Notes under the pieces: model-generated | What the model saw: only the letters and a program-made list of their open reading frames with translations | Database searches by the model: none | Told to the model about the DNA's origin: nothing | Assembly: GCF_902170305.1 (NCBI RefSeq) | Contig: NZ_CABHWW010000026.1 | Span: forward strand, 496,001 to 560,000 | Direction of reading: 5' to 3' | Source: Yersinia alsatica | GTDB taxonomy: Bacteria; Pseudomonadota; Gammaproteobacteria; Enterobacterales; Enterobacteriaceae | Length of the DNA: 64,000 nucleotides | Translations under genes and position numbers: made by a program | Shown here: positions 7,573 through 16,561 of the stretch, one piece after another | How positions within the stretch are numbered: the stretch's first letter is position 1 | How the letters are laid out: each line of letters opens with the position of its first letter

Positions 7573-7728
7573 AGACTAACTTTCTTAGCATTAGTGCGCT
7601 AAGATATTAGTTCTATTATATTTGAAACTAATTCTGTAAAGCAAAAACAGTTTAATTAACATAGGGCTATAATAATAGCTGACCTTAAGTCTAGCTTCCA
7701 AAACTATCCTTTGGTCTAGGTTTTTTTT
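7573..7728 (+). ncRNA. yenS: Probable quorum-sensing small RNA upstream of yenR (YenS-like)
   Basis: The region from about 7573 to 7728 has no convincing reading frame but ends in a clear rho-independent terminator (7691-7728), 127 bases before yenR. A plausible -10 (TATATT, 7561) and a dyad operator (7533-7544) precede it. Bases 7649-7663 (AGTTT, AAT, TAACATA) match the antisense of the yenI start region at 9217-9228 (AGTTTTAACATA). An RNA from here could therefore pair with 12 bases across the yenI start codon, leaving a 3-nt bulge in the small RNA. Y. enterocolitica is known, from memory, to make a YenR-activated RNA called YenS that lowers yenI expression. The 5' end is a guess; a start near 7560 or 7625 is also possible. 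Confidence 0.5.
7691..7728 (+). terminator. Rho-independent terminator of the small RNA
   Basis: CTAG pairs with CTAG (7691-7694 with 7716-7719), CCAAA (7698-7702) pairs with TTTGG (7710-7714), and an eight-T run follows at 7721-7728. It lies upstream of yenR and belongs to no protein gene. Confidence 0.65.
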
Positions 7729-7855
7729 CGTTTTATGTTGTTAGCTAATTTCATATAAGAAATTTCTGTGAGGATATCTTATACCGTATTTTCTATTGAA
7801 AACAATGTGATAAAATTGTACTGTGGCACTACGCATCAGGTAAATTTGGTTTGTT

Positions 7856-8593
7856 ATGATAATTGATTATTTTGATAATGAAAGTATTAATGAAGACATC
7901 AGAAACTATATTCAAAGAAGAATAAAGTCTTATGGTGATCTTCGTTATTCTTATTTAGTTATGAATAAGAAAACACCGTTGCATCCTACAATTATCTCTA
8001 ACTATCCATTGGATTGGGTAAAAAAATACAAAAAAAATAGTTATCATCTTATTGATCCAGTTATTTTGACGGCGAAAGACAAAGTTGCCCCCTTTGCATG
8101 GGATGACAACTCGGTTATCAACAAGAAATCAACAGATTCGGCAGTATTTAAGCTAGCCAGAGAATATAACATTATTAATGGTTATACTTTTGTACTCCAT
8201 GATAATAGTAACAATATGGCTACGCTAAGTATTTCTAATGGTAGCGACGATAGTATCTATTTTGATGAAAGCATTGAAACAAATAAAGAAAAAATCCAAA
8301 TGTTGCTCATTCTTACCCATGAGAAAATGTTAGGGCTCTATCATAATAGTACCGAAAAAAATGAATCAGGCTCTAATAAAATAGAGCGGGATATATTCTC
8401 TCCTAGAGAAAACGAAATATTATATTGGGCCAGTGTAGGTAAAACTTATTCTGAAATATCAATTATATTAGGAATAAAAAGAAGTACAGTTAAGTTCCAT
8501 ATTGGTAATGTTGTCAGAAAACTTGGCGTTTTAAATGCCAAGCATGCAATAAGACTTGGCATCGAGTTAAAATTAATTAAATCTATTTTATGA
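7856..8593 (+). CDS. yenR: LuxR-type quorum-sensing regulator YenR
   Basis: A 245-residue LuxR homologue. Residues ~1-165 form the acyl-homoserine-lactone binding domain, with the conserved pocket residues Trp54, Tyr58 and Asp67 (LIDP) and Trp82. Residues ~176-240 form the GerE-type helix-turn-helix ([36 protein letters not shown]). The sequence is very close to remembered Y. enterocolitica YenR, a member of the EsaR/ExpR group in which the ligand-free protein is often the active DNA-binding form. It converges on yenI; the two reading frames overlap by 11 bp at their 3' ends. The coding sequence is strikingly AT-rich. Confidence 0.93.
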   Translation: MIIDYFDNESINEDIRNYIQRRIKSYGDLRYSYLVMNKKTPLHPTIISNYPLDWVKKYKKNSYHLIDPVILTAKDKVAPFAWDDNSVINKKSTDSAVFKLAREYNIINGYTFVLHDNSNNMATLSISNGSDDSIYFDESIETNKEKIQMLLILTHEKMLGLYHNSTEKNESGSNKIERDIFSPRENEILYWASVGKTYSEISIILGIKRSTVKFHIGNVVRKLGVLNAKHAIRLGIELKLIKSIL

Positions 8594-9227
8594 TATTGGG
8601 TACTGTCAGTGGCCAATTTTCAAGAATACCAGGCTCAATTTGATGTATTCTGCGTATTTTATTTATGAGTTTTTGTTGGCTATCAACATCGACACCAAGA
8701 TGTAAAAGATAAATGACTTCATTTTTCTCTGACTCACCTTGGTTTACTACCGTGATATTCCAGCCGGAACGTTTAAGTAGCACAAACATACCGCGACTGA
8801 CGACTGTTAATATCCCTTTATACCCATGGTCTTTAGCATAATTAACCATAGCTAAAAAAAGTATTGTGCTAAGAGAACTATTATTACCTACCATATCTCT
8901 TGCTAATGCTTTCTCAACAAAAAAGCGACTGGATTCAATAAATCCATCAATCGGCAAGTCAATATCAGCAAAGTAAGGTGAGAATGGTCCGGTGATCATT
9001 GTCGGATATTTCATCTCAACAAATCGGACACTGCAGACAATAGTGTCGTCTATGGTGCCCAATATATAGTTGGTATTCTCATCATCATATTGGTCGCTTT
9101 CTTTGCCATCAATGCAAGTTACTTTCCAGTCGAGTCGATCTTTAAATGTTATTTTTCTGAGTGAAAAGACCTCGTCTAACTTTCTTTCAGGCATATTATT
9201 AAAGTTTACGTTAAAGAGTTTTAACAT
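8583..9227 (-). CDS. yenI: N-acyl-homoserine-lactone synthase YenI
   Basis: A 214-residue LuxI-family synthase that condenses S-adenosylmethionine with an acyl carrier protein-bound acyl chain. Invariant residues are visible: Arg24, Phe28, Trp34, Asp45, Asp48, Arg68, Phe82, Glu98 and Arg101 (FIESSRFFV). The ATG at 9227 (MLKLFNVNF) matches family starts; a TTG four codons upstream (9239) is unlikely. Products in Y. enterocolitica are mainly hexanoyl- and 3-oxohexanoyl-homoserine lactone; chain length here is inferred from that similarity. The acyl donor AcpP is encoded at 51989. The 5' end of its mRNA is partly complementary to the candidate small RNA at 7573-7728. Confidence 0.95.
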   Translation of the reverse strand: MLKLFNVNFNNMPERKLDEVFSLRKITFKDRLDWKVTCIDGKESDQYDDENTNYILGTIDDTIVCSVRFVEMKYPTMITGPFSPYFADIDLPIDGFIESSRFFVEKALARDMVGNNSSLSTILFLAMVNYAKDHGYKGILTVVSRGMFVLLKRSGWNITVVNQGESEKNEVIYLLHLGVDVDSQQKLINKIRRIHQIEPGILENWPLTVPNIIK

Positions 9228-9259
9228 AATAAAAACCAAAGTTATTTAATTAAAACAAC

Positions 9260-9271
9260 ATCGTACACGAT
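9260..9271. promoter_or_regulatory. Weak dyad upstream of yenI
   Basis: ATCGTACACGAT is a near-palindrome (10 of 12 positions symmetric) 33 bp upstream of the yenI start. It could be an operator for YenR or another regulator, but it does not resemble the ACTnnAGT dyads at 7208 and 7533. Confidence 0.2.
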
Positions 9272-9493
9272 CTTTGCCTGTCAGTGCAAACATTGAACGA
9301 TGCTAAATTTTCAGGTGAATGGTAAATAAAAGTCCACATCACTGTACAATTATTCGGCAGGCGACTCAACCTTTCACACCTTTTTGGGCTTGATATGGGC
9401 TATTGGTGCGATGTAATTGGATTGCCTCAATCTTTTTAGAGAAAAAGTGACATCAGACAGGACTTTTTGGTGAGAAATGGTTATAACGAAACA

Positions 9494-10459
9494 ATGTTTC
9501 ATTTCTTTATCGAAAAGGATGTTGACGTGGACAGTAGTCCTCCGCTTTTTACCAATAAAAAATTTGTTTTTCTTGTGGCGACTTTCTGTTGTTTACTTTG
9601 GGGCAGCGCTTATCCTGCTATTAAAAATGGTTATGCGCTATTTCATATCGCGCCAGATGATATTCCGAGCAAAATGGTGTTTGCCGGGTATCGTTTTTTA
9701 TTGGCCGGCATTGTGTTACTTCTTTTTGCTATTGCTAGTGGTAAAGCCATTGGTCGCCTTAAAAAAGGCCAATATAAGCAAATTGCTATTTTGGGGTTAA
9801 CACAGACCGCTTTGCAGTATGTATTTTTTTATATTGGTCTGGCATATACCACCGGAGTCAAAGGTTCGATTATGAATGCAACAGGCACATTTTTTAGTGT
9901 GCTATTAGCGCATTACATTTATAAAAATGACCGGCTAACATTCAATAAAATCATTGGCTGTGCATTGGGCTTTGCCGGTGTCATGGTGGTTAATTTCGGC
10001 TCCGACTTGATGGATTTTAATTTTTCCCTGATGGGGGAGGGTTGTGTTGTATTGGCAGCTTTTATTCTTTCGGCGGCCAGTATTTATGGTAAACGAATCT
10101 CACAAACCATGGATACGACGGTGATGACAGGTTACCAGCTGGCTATTGGCGGACTGGTCTTGACGGTTGGTGGCTATCTATTCGGTGGTAACTTGAGTGA
10201 GTTTGGTTGGCAGGCACTATTATTGCTGGCATATCTGGTGCTGTTATCGTCGGCCGCATTTGCTTTATGGAGCTTATTGCTCAAATACAACCGGGTTGGC
10301 ATGGTGGCCCCATTCAATTTCCTCATTCCGGTTTCTGGTGCGGTTCTGTCGGCCATTTTCCTGAACGAAAGTATTTTAGAATGGAAAAATGCTATTGCGT
10401 TGGTCCTGGTTTGCGTGGGGATTATCTTGGTTAATCGGATTAAACAGAGCAAAACCTAG
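9494..10459 (+). CDS. EamA/DMT-family inner-membrane transporter
   Basis: About 321 residues with ten hydrophobic segments and the two EamA repeats of the drug/metabolite transporter superfamily (FLVATFCCLLWGSAYPAIKNG near the start; AFILSAASIYGKRISQ and NFLIPVSGAVLSAIFLNES in the second half). Such carriers usually export amino acids or small metabolites; the substrate is not readable. Two starts are possible: ATG 9494, chosen here, has a weak ribosome site, while GTG 9470 has AGGA eight bases upstream. It is transcribed away from yenI and stands alone, with no clear operon partner. Confidence 0.85.
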   Translation: MFHFFIEKDVDVDSSPPLFTNKKFVFLVATFCCLLWGSAYPAIKNGYALFHIAPDDIPSKMVFAGYRFLLAGIVLLLFAIASGKAIGRLKKGQYKQIAILGLTQTALQYVFFYIGLAYTTGVKGSIMNATGTFFSVLLAHYIYKNDRLTFNKIIGCALGFAGVMVVNFGSDLMDFNFSLMGEGCVVLAAFILSAASIYGKRISQTMDTTVMTGYQLAIGGLVLTVGGYLFGGNLSEFGWQALLLLAYLVLLSSAAFALWSLLLKYNRVGMVAPFNFLIPVSGAVLSAIFLNESILEWKNAIALVLVCVGIILVNRIKQSKT

Positions 10460-10630
10460 TTTTTCACCTTGAATAACAAGACTATTATTTAAAGTACACA
10501 CATTATTTGCCTCTTTATTCTGCCCAGAACTACACTAATAAGTCACTGCCAGCAATTATTGCTAGTGATAACTATCTGGCCCACACACCACAATGATTGC
10601 GGTGCGTGGGTCTCTAAAGAGGGCAAAATC

Positions 10631-11038
10631 ATGCTGATTCAGCCTTATCTGTTTTTTAATGGCAACTGCGAAGAAGCGGTCAACTTTTATGCCCGGCAAT
10701 TAGGGGGCGATGTGGTTGCCATGATGCGTTATAAAGAAATTCCCAACCCTGAGAGTTGTCCTCCCAATACTGATCCTGAGTCCATCATGCATGCCCGTCT
10801 GCAAATCGGTAGCAATGTCATTATGGCCTCTGATGGTTGCCCTGATGAGGGTGATAGCCCACATAAAGGTTATTCACTTTCAATTAATGTGGCAGATATG
10901 GGCAAAGGTGAAGATCTGTTCAAGCGTTTATCTGAAGGGGGGCAGGTGATTATGCCGTTTGGTGCGACATTCTGGGCCAAAGGCTTCGGCATGCTGACCG
11001 ACAAATTTGGTGTGGGCTGGATGATTAATGTCGAATGA
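10631..11038 (+). CDS. PhnB-like VOC-fold protein (YjdN family)
   Basis: A 135-residue protein of the PhnB/YjdN branch of the vicinal-oxygen-chelate superfamily. It has the characteristic opening (MLIQPYLFFNGNCEEAVNFYARQLG), the MHARLQIGSNVIMASD strand pair and the C-terminal FGMLTDKFGVGWMIN. Members of this branch are often mis-annotated as 3-demethylubiquinone methyltransferases; their role is unknown. The ATG at 10631, behind AAAGAGGGC, fits the family start better than the upstream frame extension from 10559. It converges on nhaP2 with a strong hairpin between them. Confidence 0.85.
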   Translation: MLIQPYLFFNGNCEEAVNFYARQLGGDVVAMMRYKEIPNPESCPPNTDPESIMHARLQIGSNVIMASDGCPDEGDSPHKGYSLSINVADMGKGEDLFKRLSEGGQVIMPFGATFWAKGFGMLTDKFGVGWMINVE

Positions 11039-11056
11039 CAATGATTGAGCGATAAT

Positions 11057-11090
11057 TTGGGCATGCCACCGTGAGTTGTGGCATGCCTAA
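11057..11090. terminator. Shared hairpin between convergent genes
   Basis: A 13-bp inverted repeat with one mismatch (TTGGGCATGCCAC, 8-nt loop, GTGGCATGCCTAA) lies between the convergent PhnB-like and nhaP2 genes. No long T-run follows on either strand, so it may be an mRNA end-stabiliser rather than a strong terminator. Confidence 0.5.
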
Positions 11091-11110
11091 GATAATAAGT
11101 AACGAGGAAA

Positions 11111-12838
11111 TCAGGCTTTATCCGTCACAATTTTAACCCCAACGCGGCTGACACGATCAGAGTCCATTTCGGCAATTGTCCAAGTCAGGCCATCCCACTC
11201 AATCTGATCACCAATAACCGGTTCACCACCAAAGAGATAGAGCACGAATTGGCCCAGAGTTTGCTGCTTATCGATGCCAGGCTCCAGATTAAGGCCATAA
11301 ATCTGGGAGATGTCATGGAGTTTTGCATCCGCATCTAGAATGAAATCACCAAAGAAACGCTCATCCAACTGGATACTAGGCGACTGACTAAACAGTTTCC
11401 CCAATGCCGGTAAGTCATGCTCCTGACCGATAACACACAAGATATCGCCTTCTTTCAGGCGGGTGCTGCCGGTTGGATGCAGCAAGTCCTTGCCACGAAA
11501 CAGTGCTGCAATTCGGGTTTCTTGCGGCATTTTCAAGTCACGCAAGGCGGCACCGATGCACCATTTGTCGGAGCTTAGTTGATAAATAAACTGCTCCCAC
11601 TGATTATTTTTATCAATATCTAAACCAATCCGCGCGACCGGAGCCAAGGCCGGAGGCACCACGAGTTTTGTCTTGCGTGCGGCAAATGACAAACTGGTCC
11701 CTTGCAATAGTAGTGAAACCAGCACGACAAAAAAGGCGACATTAAAGAATAGATTTGCATTGGGTATTCCCGCCATCATTGGGAATACAGCCAAAATAAC
11801 CGGCACTGCGCCACGCAAGCCCACCCATGAAATAAAGATTCGCTCACGCAAATTAAAGCTTGGGAATGGCAGCAAACCAATGAATACCGACAGCGGGCGG
11901 GCAAACAGAATCATCCACAAGGAGAGGATCAGCGCCGGAATGGCAATCGGTAACAACTCACTCGGATTAAGCAGCAGCCCCAAGACGACGAACATGCCAA
12001 TCTGACTGAGCCATGCCAGGCCGTCAAAGGTTTGTAAAATTCCAGCCCGGTTACGGATGGGGCGGTTGCCGAGCAACAGGCCGCAGAGATAGACCGCCAA
12101 GATGCCGCTACCATTCATTGCGGTGGTGAGTGCAAAGACTAAAATCCCGCCGCTGACCGCCAGTAGTGGGTATAAACCATTCGGTAATTCTATCCGGTTG
12201 ATCAGCAAGAGCAGTAATCCGCCGCCACTCAGCCCGATGAAAATCCCTAAACCAAATTGCTGAATTAAGTGCACCAAGAACATCCAACTGAGGCTGCTTT
12301 CACCGGCGGAAATCATGGCAATTAAGGTTATGGTTAAAAATACCGCCATTGGATCATTGCTGCCCGATTCTATCTCCAGAGTTGCACTGACGCGCTCATT
12401 GAGGCCTTTGCCACCTAATAGGGAGAATACGGCTGCCGCATCCGTGGAACCTATGATGGCACCGATTAATAAGCCTTGAATAATATCTAGGTTGAATAGC
12501 CAAGCCGCCGCCAAACCGGTCAGGCCTGCGGTGATTAACACACCCACCGTGGCTAGTGAGAGAGCCGGCCAGAGCGCGACGCGGAAGGATGAAGCCCGGG
12601 TGCGCATACCACCATCAAGTAGAATTACCGCCAAAGCTAGGTTACTGACCAAATAGGCGGCGGGATAGTTATTGAAAGCAATGCCACCAATGCCATCGGT
12701 CCCCGCCAACATACCGATGCCGAGAAAGATAACCAGGATGGGAATACCTAACCGAGAAGAGAGTGAGCTCAGTAAAATACTGGCTCCTACCAGCACAGCG
12801 CCGATCAAAAAAAGGCTATTAATAGTGATGGCGTCCAA
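11111..12838 (-). CDS. nhaP2: K+/H+ antiporter NhaP2 (CvrA)
   Basis: 575 residues against 578 in E. coli CvrA/NhaP2, with near-identical blocks throughout. The CPA1 antiporter domain (residues ~1-390, about 12 membrane spans) contains [12 protein letters not shown] and [13 protein letters not shown], which carry the transport aspartates. A cytoplasmic TrkA-C type regulatory domain follows (residues ~405-485), then a CorC/HlyC-like tail to the end. It exports potassium in exchange for protons. Translation begins at a TTG (12838) preceded by AGGAG, matching the family N-terminus (MDAITI against MDATTI). No upstream ATG is available in frame. Confidence 0.95.
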   Translation of the reverse strand: MDAITINSLFLIGAVLVGASILLSSLSSRLGIPILVIFLGIGMLAGTDGIGGIAFNNYPAAYLVSNLALAVILLDGGMRTRASSFRVALWPALSLATVGVLITAGLTGLAAAWLFNLDIIQGLLIGAIIGSTDAAAVFSLLGGKGLNERVSATLEIESGSNDPMAVFLTITLIAMISAGESSLSWMFLVHLIQQFGLGIFIGLSGGGLLLLLINRIELPNGLYPLLAVSGGILVFALTTAMNGSGILAVYLCGLLLGNRPIRNRAGILQTFDGLAWLSQIGMFVVLGLLLNPSELLPIAIPALILSLWMILFARPLSVFIGLLPFPSFNLRERIFISWVGLRGAVPVILAVFPMMAGIPNANLFFNVAFFVVLVSLLLQGTSLSFAARKTKLVVPPALAPVARIGLDIDKNNQWEQFIYQLSSDKWCIGAALRDLKMPQETRIAALFRGKDLLHPTGSTRLKEGDILCVIGQEHDLPALGKLFSQSPSIQLDERFFGDFILDADAKLHDISQIYGLNLEPGIDKQQTLGQFVLYLFGGEPVIGDQIEWDGLTWTIAEMDSDRVSRVGVKIVTDKA

Positions 12839-13017
12839 GGTGGAAGATCTCCTGATGTAAACGAAATAAATGAAGGGCGAGCAAAATTATTATACACAGA
12901 TTTGCTGGAATCGATGGGAAGATATGACCTAATTCAATGTGTTATTGACGCCGTAATGACAATGACTTTGGGGAAGGAAAGAGGACAAGAGCAGAATTGT
13001 ACAGATAACCGCCAGGT

Positions 13018-13059
13018 CGCTCACCTTTAATCGCCCAGCGGGGAATCAAGGGTGAGCGT
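13018..13059 (-). terminator. Hairpin downstream of the small gene at 13071
   Basis: CGCTCACCTTT pairs with AAGGGTGAGCG across a 20-nt loop, 12 bases past the stop of the minus-strand small gene. No U-run follows, so function as a terminator is uncertain. Confidence 0.4.
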
Positions 13060-13070
13060 TGGTTTATAAA

Positions 13071-13316
13071 CTAGTCACGTTTTAAGGTTGCTAATGCTCT
13101 GCGTAGGGCCTCGCTGGTGACTATTTTTTCCTGCTCAGGCAGGGTATCGACAGAAAGTTGTGACAGCTCATGGACTAATACACTGCGATCTTTACCCGTT
13201 ATCGCGCTGTCCAGTGCACCGCTTAGGCGGCTGACCAAGGCCAACAGGGCGCTGAACTCGGTGATGGACGTAGTATCAGATGTGGGATTATTCTCAACAG
13301 ATTCTTGCTTATTCAT
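13071..13316 (-). CDS. Small soluble protein of unknown function
   Basis: An 81-residue frame beginning at ATG 13316 with a good ribosome site (AGAGGAATTGTG). The longer frame starting at 13412 lacks such a site. The protein is hydrophilic and apparently mostly helical, with a disordered acidic start (MNKQESVENNPTSDTTSI) and helices such as ALLALVSRLSGALDSAI and IVTSEALRRALATLKRD. There is no signal peptide, membrane segment or recognisable motif. I do not recognise the family. It lies alone between nhaP2 and opgC, on the same strand as both but separated by more than 200 bp on each side. Confidence 0.6.
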   Translation of the reverse strand: MNKQESVENNPTSDTTSITEFSALLALVSRLSGALDSAITGKDRSVLVHELSQLSVDTLPEQEKIVTSEALRRALATLKRD

Positions 13317-13526
13317 CACAATTCCTCTTTTTGTTGTCACTGCAAGTGAAACAAATCCTGCTAAGGAATCAACAGGATAGTTGCTCTGAAAACAGAGCGC
13401 ACAGTGAGGCACTTGCCATCCCGCATCTACATGATGGTTTGACAGTGTAGCGGTTTTATGGCCAAAACGGTATGTAGATGCATAGATTGCTTAGCAATAA
13501 CATTATTCGTTTGGATAATACTTTGA

Positions 13527-14666
13527 TTACGCCGTTTGCTGCTGTGGCTTTCCAGAAAACAAGAATTTCAGCACAGGAATACGGCGATGAACCTCGTATA
13601 GCACAAACGAAATCAGACAAACAAAGACCATTCCAAGTATGAAACCCAGGCCATTATTGTCAATTTGTGGCGTAATAAAGGCACCATATATTAAGGTTAA
13701 TGGGTGATGTACCAGATAGATGAAGAGCGAGGCGTTAACCAGATAAGTGATACGTGGTGACGGATAATTGAGCAGTCGATGTCCAAAAGAGTAGACAACG
13801 TTTGTCATGGTAACGCCCATTAATGCTTTGATAATAAGGTCCAACTCGAAAGCAAAAAACTCAGAAGTATTAATGTGTTGGTTCAGATAATAAGCACAGA
13901 ACAATAGTACTGAGGCCACTAACGCACCCGGTGAAAACCTGAGAAATACCTGCTTAAGTGGAGGATAGATAAAACTGTAGGCACCCAGCAAAAAGAAAGG
14001 CAGATAAAATAGTGTCTCCATAACAAAGAAATTGAAGACGCTATTAAAGAGTATTTCTGGGTTAAGGAGAAATATGATCCGGCGTATTACTGAATAAATA
14101 AATACAAATAGAAACAATGATAGTGAGATTTTTCCTATATTATTCATCCCCTTTATCACCGCAGGAACTGCATGTTTTTTATTCTTCATTTTCTGGAACA
14201 GATAAAAGCAGATACCGGTCAGTAATGCGAGGGTTAACAAAAACCATAAGTGCGAAACAACTTCCCAAATAGCAATATTTATTTTTTGATAAATTGTAAA
14301 TGAATTCCAATCTTGTAATTTATCGGTGTAGTTCTTGAGCAAGAAGAACTGTGGCAATGTAATGAGTGGGATGGCGGTAACTAACGGAATAACCACACGC
14401 TCCAGGCGGACCTGGAGCCAGCGCTGGCGCTCATAACGCTGATATAACATGAAGGAAAAATAGCCTGAAATAACAAAAAAAACCTGCATGCGAAAGGCAT
14501 GAATGAAATCATTCAGTATAGTGAATAGCAGTGACGGGTGGCTGCTGTTAACGGCCCAATGATTGCTGGAGTATATAAGAGAAAGATGAAAAGGAATGCC
14601 GAGTAACATCAAATAGGCGCGTATTGCGTCTAGAAAGTACTCCCGCTGGTTAGTGTTTTTTTTCAT
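13527..14666 (-). CDS. opgC: Glucans biosynthesis protein OpgC (succinyltransferase)
   Basis: A 379-residue integral membrane acyltransferase-3 family protein (E. coli OpgC is 385), with about ten hydrophobic segments. The N-terminal REYFLDAIRAYLMLLGIPFHLSLIY carries the conserved histidine seen in this family. It adds succinyl groups to osmoregulated periplasmic glucans at the outer face of the inner membrane. It is divergent from opgGH across 308 bp, the same arrangement as mdoC and mdoGH in E. coli. The C-terminal RIPVLKFLFSGK is a typical cytoplasmic end. Confidence 0.93.
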   Translation of the reverse strand: MKKNTNQREYFLDAIRAYLMLLGIPFHLSLIYSSNHWAVNSSHPSLLFTILNDFIHAFRMQVFFVISGYFSFMLYQRYERQRWLQVRLERVVIPLVTAIPLITLPQFFLLKNYTDKLQDWNSFTIYQKINIAIWEVVSHLWFLLTLALLTGICFYLFQKMKNKKHAVPAVIKGMNNIGKISLSLFLFVFIYSVIRRIIFLLNPEILFNSVFNFFVMETLFYLPFFLLGAYSFIYPPLKQVFLRFSPGALVASVLLFCAYYLNQHINTSEFFAFELDLIIKALMGVTMTNVVYSFGHRLLNYPSPRITYLVNASLFIYLVHHPLTLIYGAFITPQIDNNGLGFILGMVFVCLISFVLYEVHRRIPVLKFLFSGKPQQQTA

Positions 14667-14974
14667 ACTTATTCGCTATTTGTTATCGGAATTAGAATAA
14701 CGTATCTGATTTTGCCCGAGGTTTTTTCTTTATAATAAATATTCGTTGATAACTATATACGTTATCAATGGATCAGTGCGACGAGAAACACTACTATAAG
14801 GGTTAATAATTTTCCATAGCGTATTTTAGCCTGGCTTGCTAGGCTTGTGGCTTAGCCACTGGTTTACACAATGAGCTGGCGGTTTAACTCCGGGCGTAAC
14901 AATAACCTGGATTTATCTGCTTGCCCTGCTGGATAAACCGTCAATAATTTGGCTGTTGTGATTTAGGGGGAGAT
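14667..14974. promoter_or_regulatory. opgC/opgG divergent promoter region with a leader hairpin
   Basis: 308 bp hold the promoters of opgC (left) and opgGH (right). A long nested inverted repeat lies at 14878-14942 (GGCGGTTTA against TAAACCGTC, with an inner GGGC/GCCC stem), 33 bases before the opgG start and inside its probable 5' leader. A shorter perfect palindrome GTGGCTTAGCCAC lies near 14847-14859. opgGH is osmotically regulated in E. coli; I cannot identify the sites that would mediate this here. Confidence 0.5.
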
Positions 14975-16561
14975 GTGCAAGTTAATATTTTGTCGAACGT
15001 CAATAGAATGTCAAAAGGGTCGCGCGCGAATAGCGTCAAATGGCTGGGGATCACTCTCCTGCTATCATTATTCACTTCTCAGGCAATGGCTTTCTCATTA
15101 GATGATGTGGCTAAACAGGCACAGGCTCTGGCGGGTAAAAGCTTTGAAGCACCAAAAAGTAATCTTCCATCGCAATTTCGAGAAATGAAATTTGCCGACT
15201 ACCAGCAGATTCAGTTCAACCATGACAAGTCATATTGGACCAAACTGGATACGCCATTTAAGTTAGAGTTTTATCATCAGGGGATGTATTTCGATACCCC
15301 GGTGCAGATTAATGAAGTGACTGCCACCAGTGTAAAACCTATCAATTATAGCCCGGATTATTTTAATTTCGGCTCGGTCAAACACGATCCTGATTCAGTG
15401 AAGAATTTGGGTTTTGCCGGTTTTAAAGTGCTTTATCCGATTAACAAGGCGGATAAAAAAGACGAAATCATCAGTATGTTGGGTGCCAGCTATTTTCGCG
15501 TGATTGGTAAAGGTCAGGTATATGGCCTTTCTGCGCGCGGGTTGGCTATTGATACGGCATTGGCCTCTGGTGAAGAGTTCCCGCGTTTTCGTGAGTTCTG
15601 GATTGAAAGGCCAAAACCTAATGATAAACATTTGGTGATTTTTGCCTTACTGGATTCCCCGCGCGCCACTGGTGCTTACCGTTTTGTGATTTATCCGGGG
15701 CGCGATACCACTATTGATGTGCAAGCCAAAGTCTTCCTGCGCGATAAAGTTGAGAAGCTGGGGATTGCACCATTAACCAGTATGTTCCTATTTGGCCCGA
15801 GCCAGCCGTCTACTGTGTTGAACTATCGTCCGGCACTGCATGATTCGAATGGTCTTTCTATTCATGCGGGCAATGGTGAATGGATCTGGCGACCACTGAA
15901 CAATCCGAAACATCTGTCAGTCAGTACCTATACGGTGGAAAATCCTAAAGGATTCGGTCTGCTGCAACGTGGCCGTGAATTCTCGCAATATGAGGATTTA
16001 GACGACCGCTACGATCTGCGCCCAAGTGCGTGGGTGGAGCCGCGCGGTGACTGGGGTAAAGGTAAAGTTGAGCTGGTGGAAATCCCAACGGCCGATGAAA
16101 CCAACGATAATATCGTCGCGTTCTGGACACCTGACGTGTTGCCAGATGCGAAGAACTCCTTGGATCTAAACTATCGTCTGCATTTCACCCGTGATGAAGA
16201 GAAATTACATTCACCGGAAGTGGCCTATGTGAAACAGACTCTACGTTCAACCGGTGATGTGAAACAGTCAAATCTGATTCGCCAACCCGATGGCAGTGTG
16301 GCTTTCCTGGTTGATTTTGTCGGCCCAGTGCTGAAATCACTTGATGAGAATGCACCACTGGCCTCGCAGGTGAGTGTTGATGAAAACGGTGAGTTGATTG
16401 AAAACTCTGTCCGCTATAACCCAGTCACTAAGGGCTGGCGTTTGACACTGCGGCTAAAAGTTAAGGATGCCAAAAAACCGATAGAGATGCGCGCTGCGCT
16501 GGTTAATGGCGATAAAACCCTGACTGAAACCTGGAGCTATCAGCTACCTGCCGATGAATAA
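14975..16561 (+). CDS. opgG: Periplasmic glucan biosynthesis protein OpgG
   Basis: 528 residues (E. coli 511), highly similar over the whole length after the signal peptide ([34 protein letters not shown]). A signal sequence with a hydrophobic core ([16 protein letters not shown]) ends near residue 39, so the mature protein is periplasmic. It acts with OpgH to build the beta-1,2/beta-1,6 glucan backbone. Translation probably starts at GTG 14975, five bases after a very strong AGGGGGAG site; ATG 15008 is the alternative. The stop overlaps opgH by 8 bp. The extra N-terminal length compared with E. coli lies entirely before the signal core. Confidence 0.96.
   Translation: MQVNILSNVNRMSKGSRANSVKWLGITLLLSLFTSQAMAFSLDDVAKQAQALAGKSFEAPKSNLPSQFREMKFADYQQIQFNHDKSYWTKLDTPFKLEFYHQGMYFDTPVQINEVTATSVKPINYSPDYFNFGSVKHDPDSVKNLGFAGFKVLYPINKADKKDEIISMLGASYFRVIGKGQVYGLSARGLAIDTALASGEEFPRFREFWIERPKPNDKHLVIFALLDSPRATGAYRFVIYPGRDTTIDVQAKVFLRDKVEKLGIAPLTSMFLFGPSQPSTVLNYRPALHDSNGLSIHAGNGEWIWRPLNNPKHLSVSTYTVENPKGFGLLQRGREFSQYEDLDDRYDLRPSAWVEPRGDWGKGKVELVEIPTADETNDNIVAFWTPDVLPDAKNSLDLNYRLHFTRDEEKLHSPEVAYVKQTLRSTGDVKQSNLIRQPDGSVAFLVDFVGPVLKSLDENAPLASQVSVDENGELIENSVRYNPVTKGWRLTLRLKVKDAKKPIEMRAALVNGDKTLTETWSYQLPADE

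Noticed and set aside
11673-12005. 110-codon plus-strand frame inside nhaP2.
   Set aside because: Antisense shadow; the nhaP2 protein is collinear with E. coli across this part.
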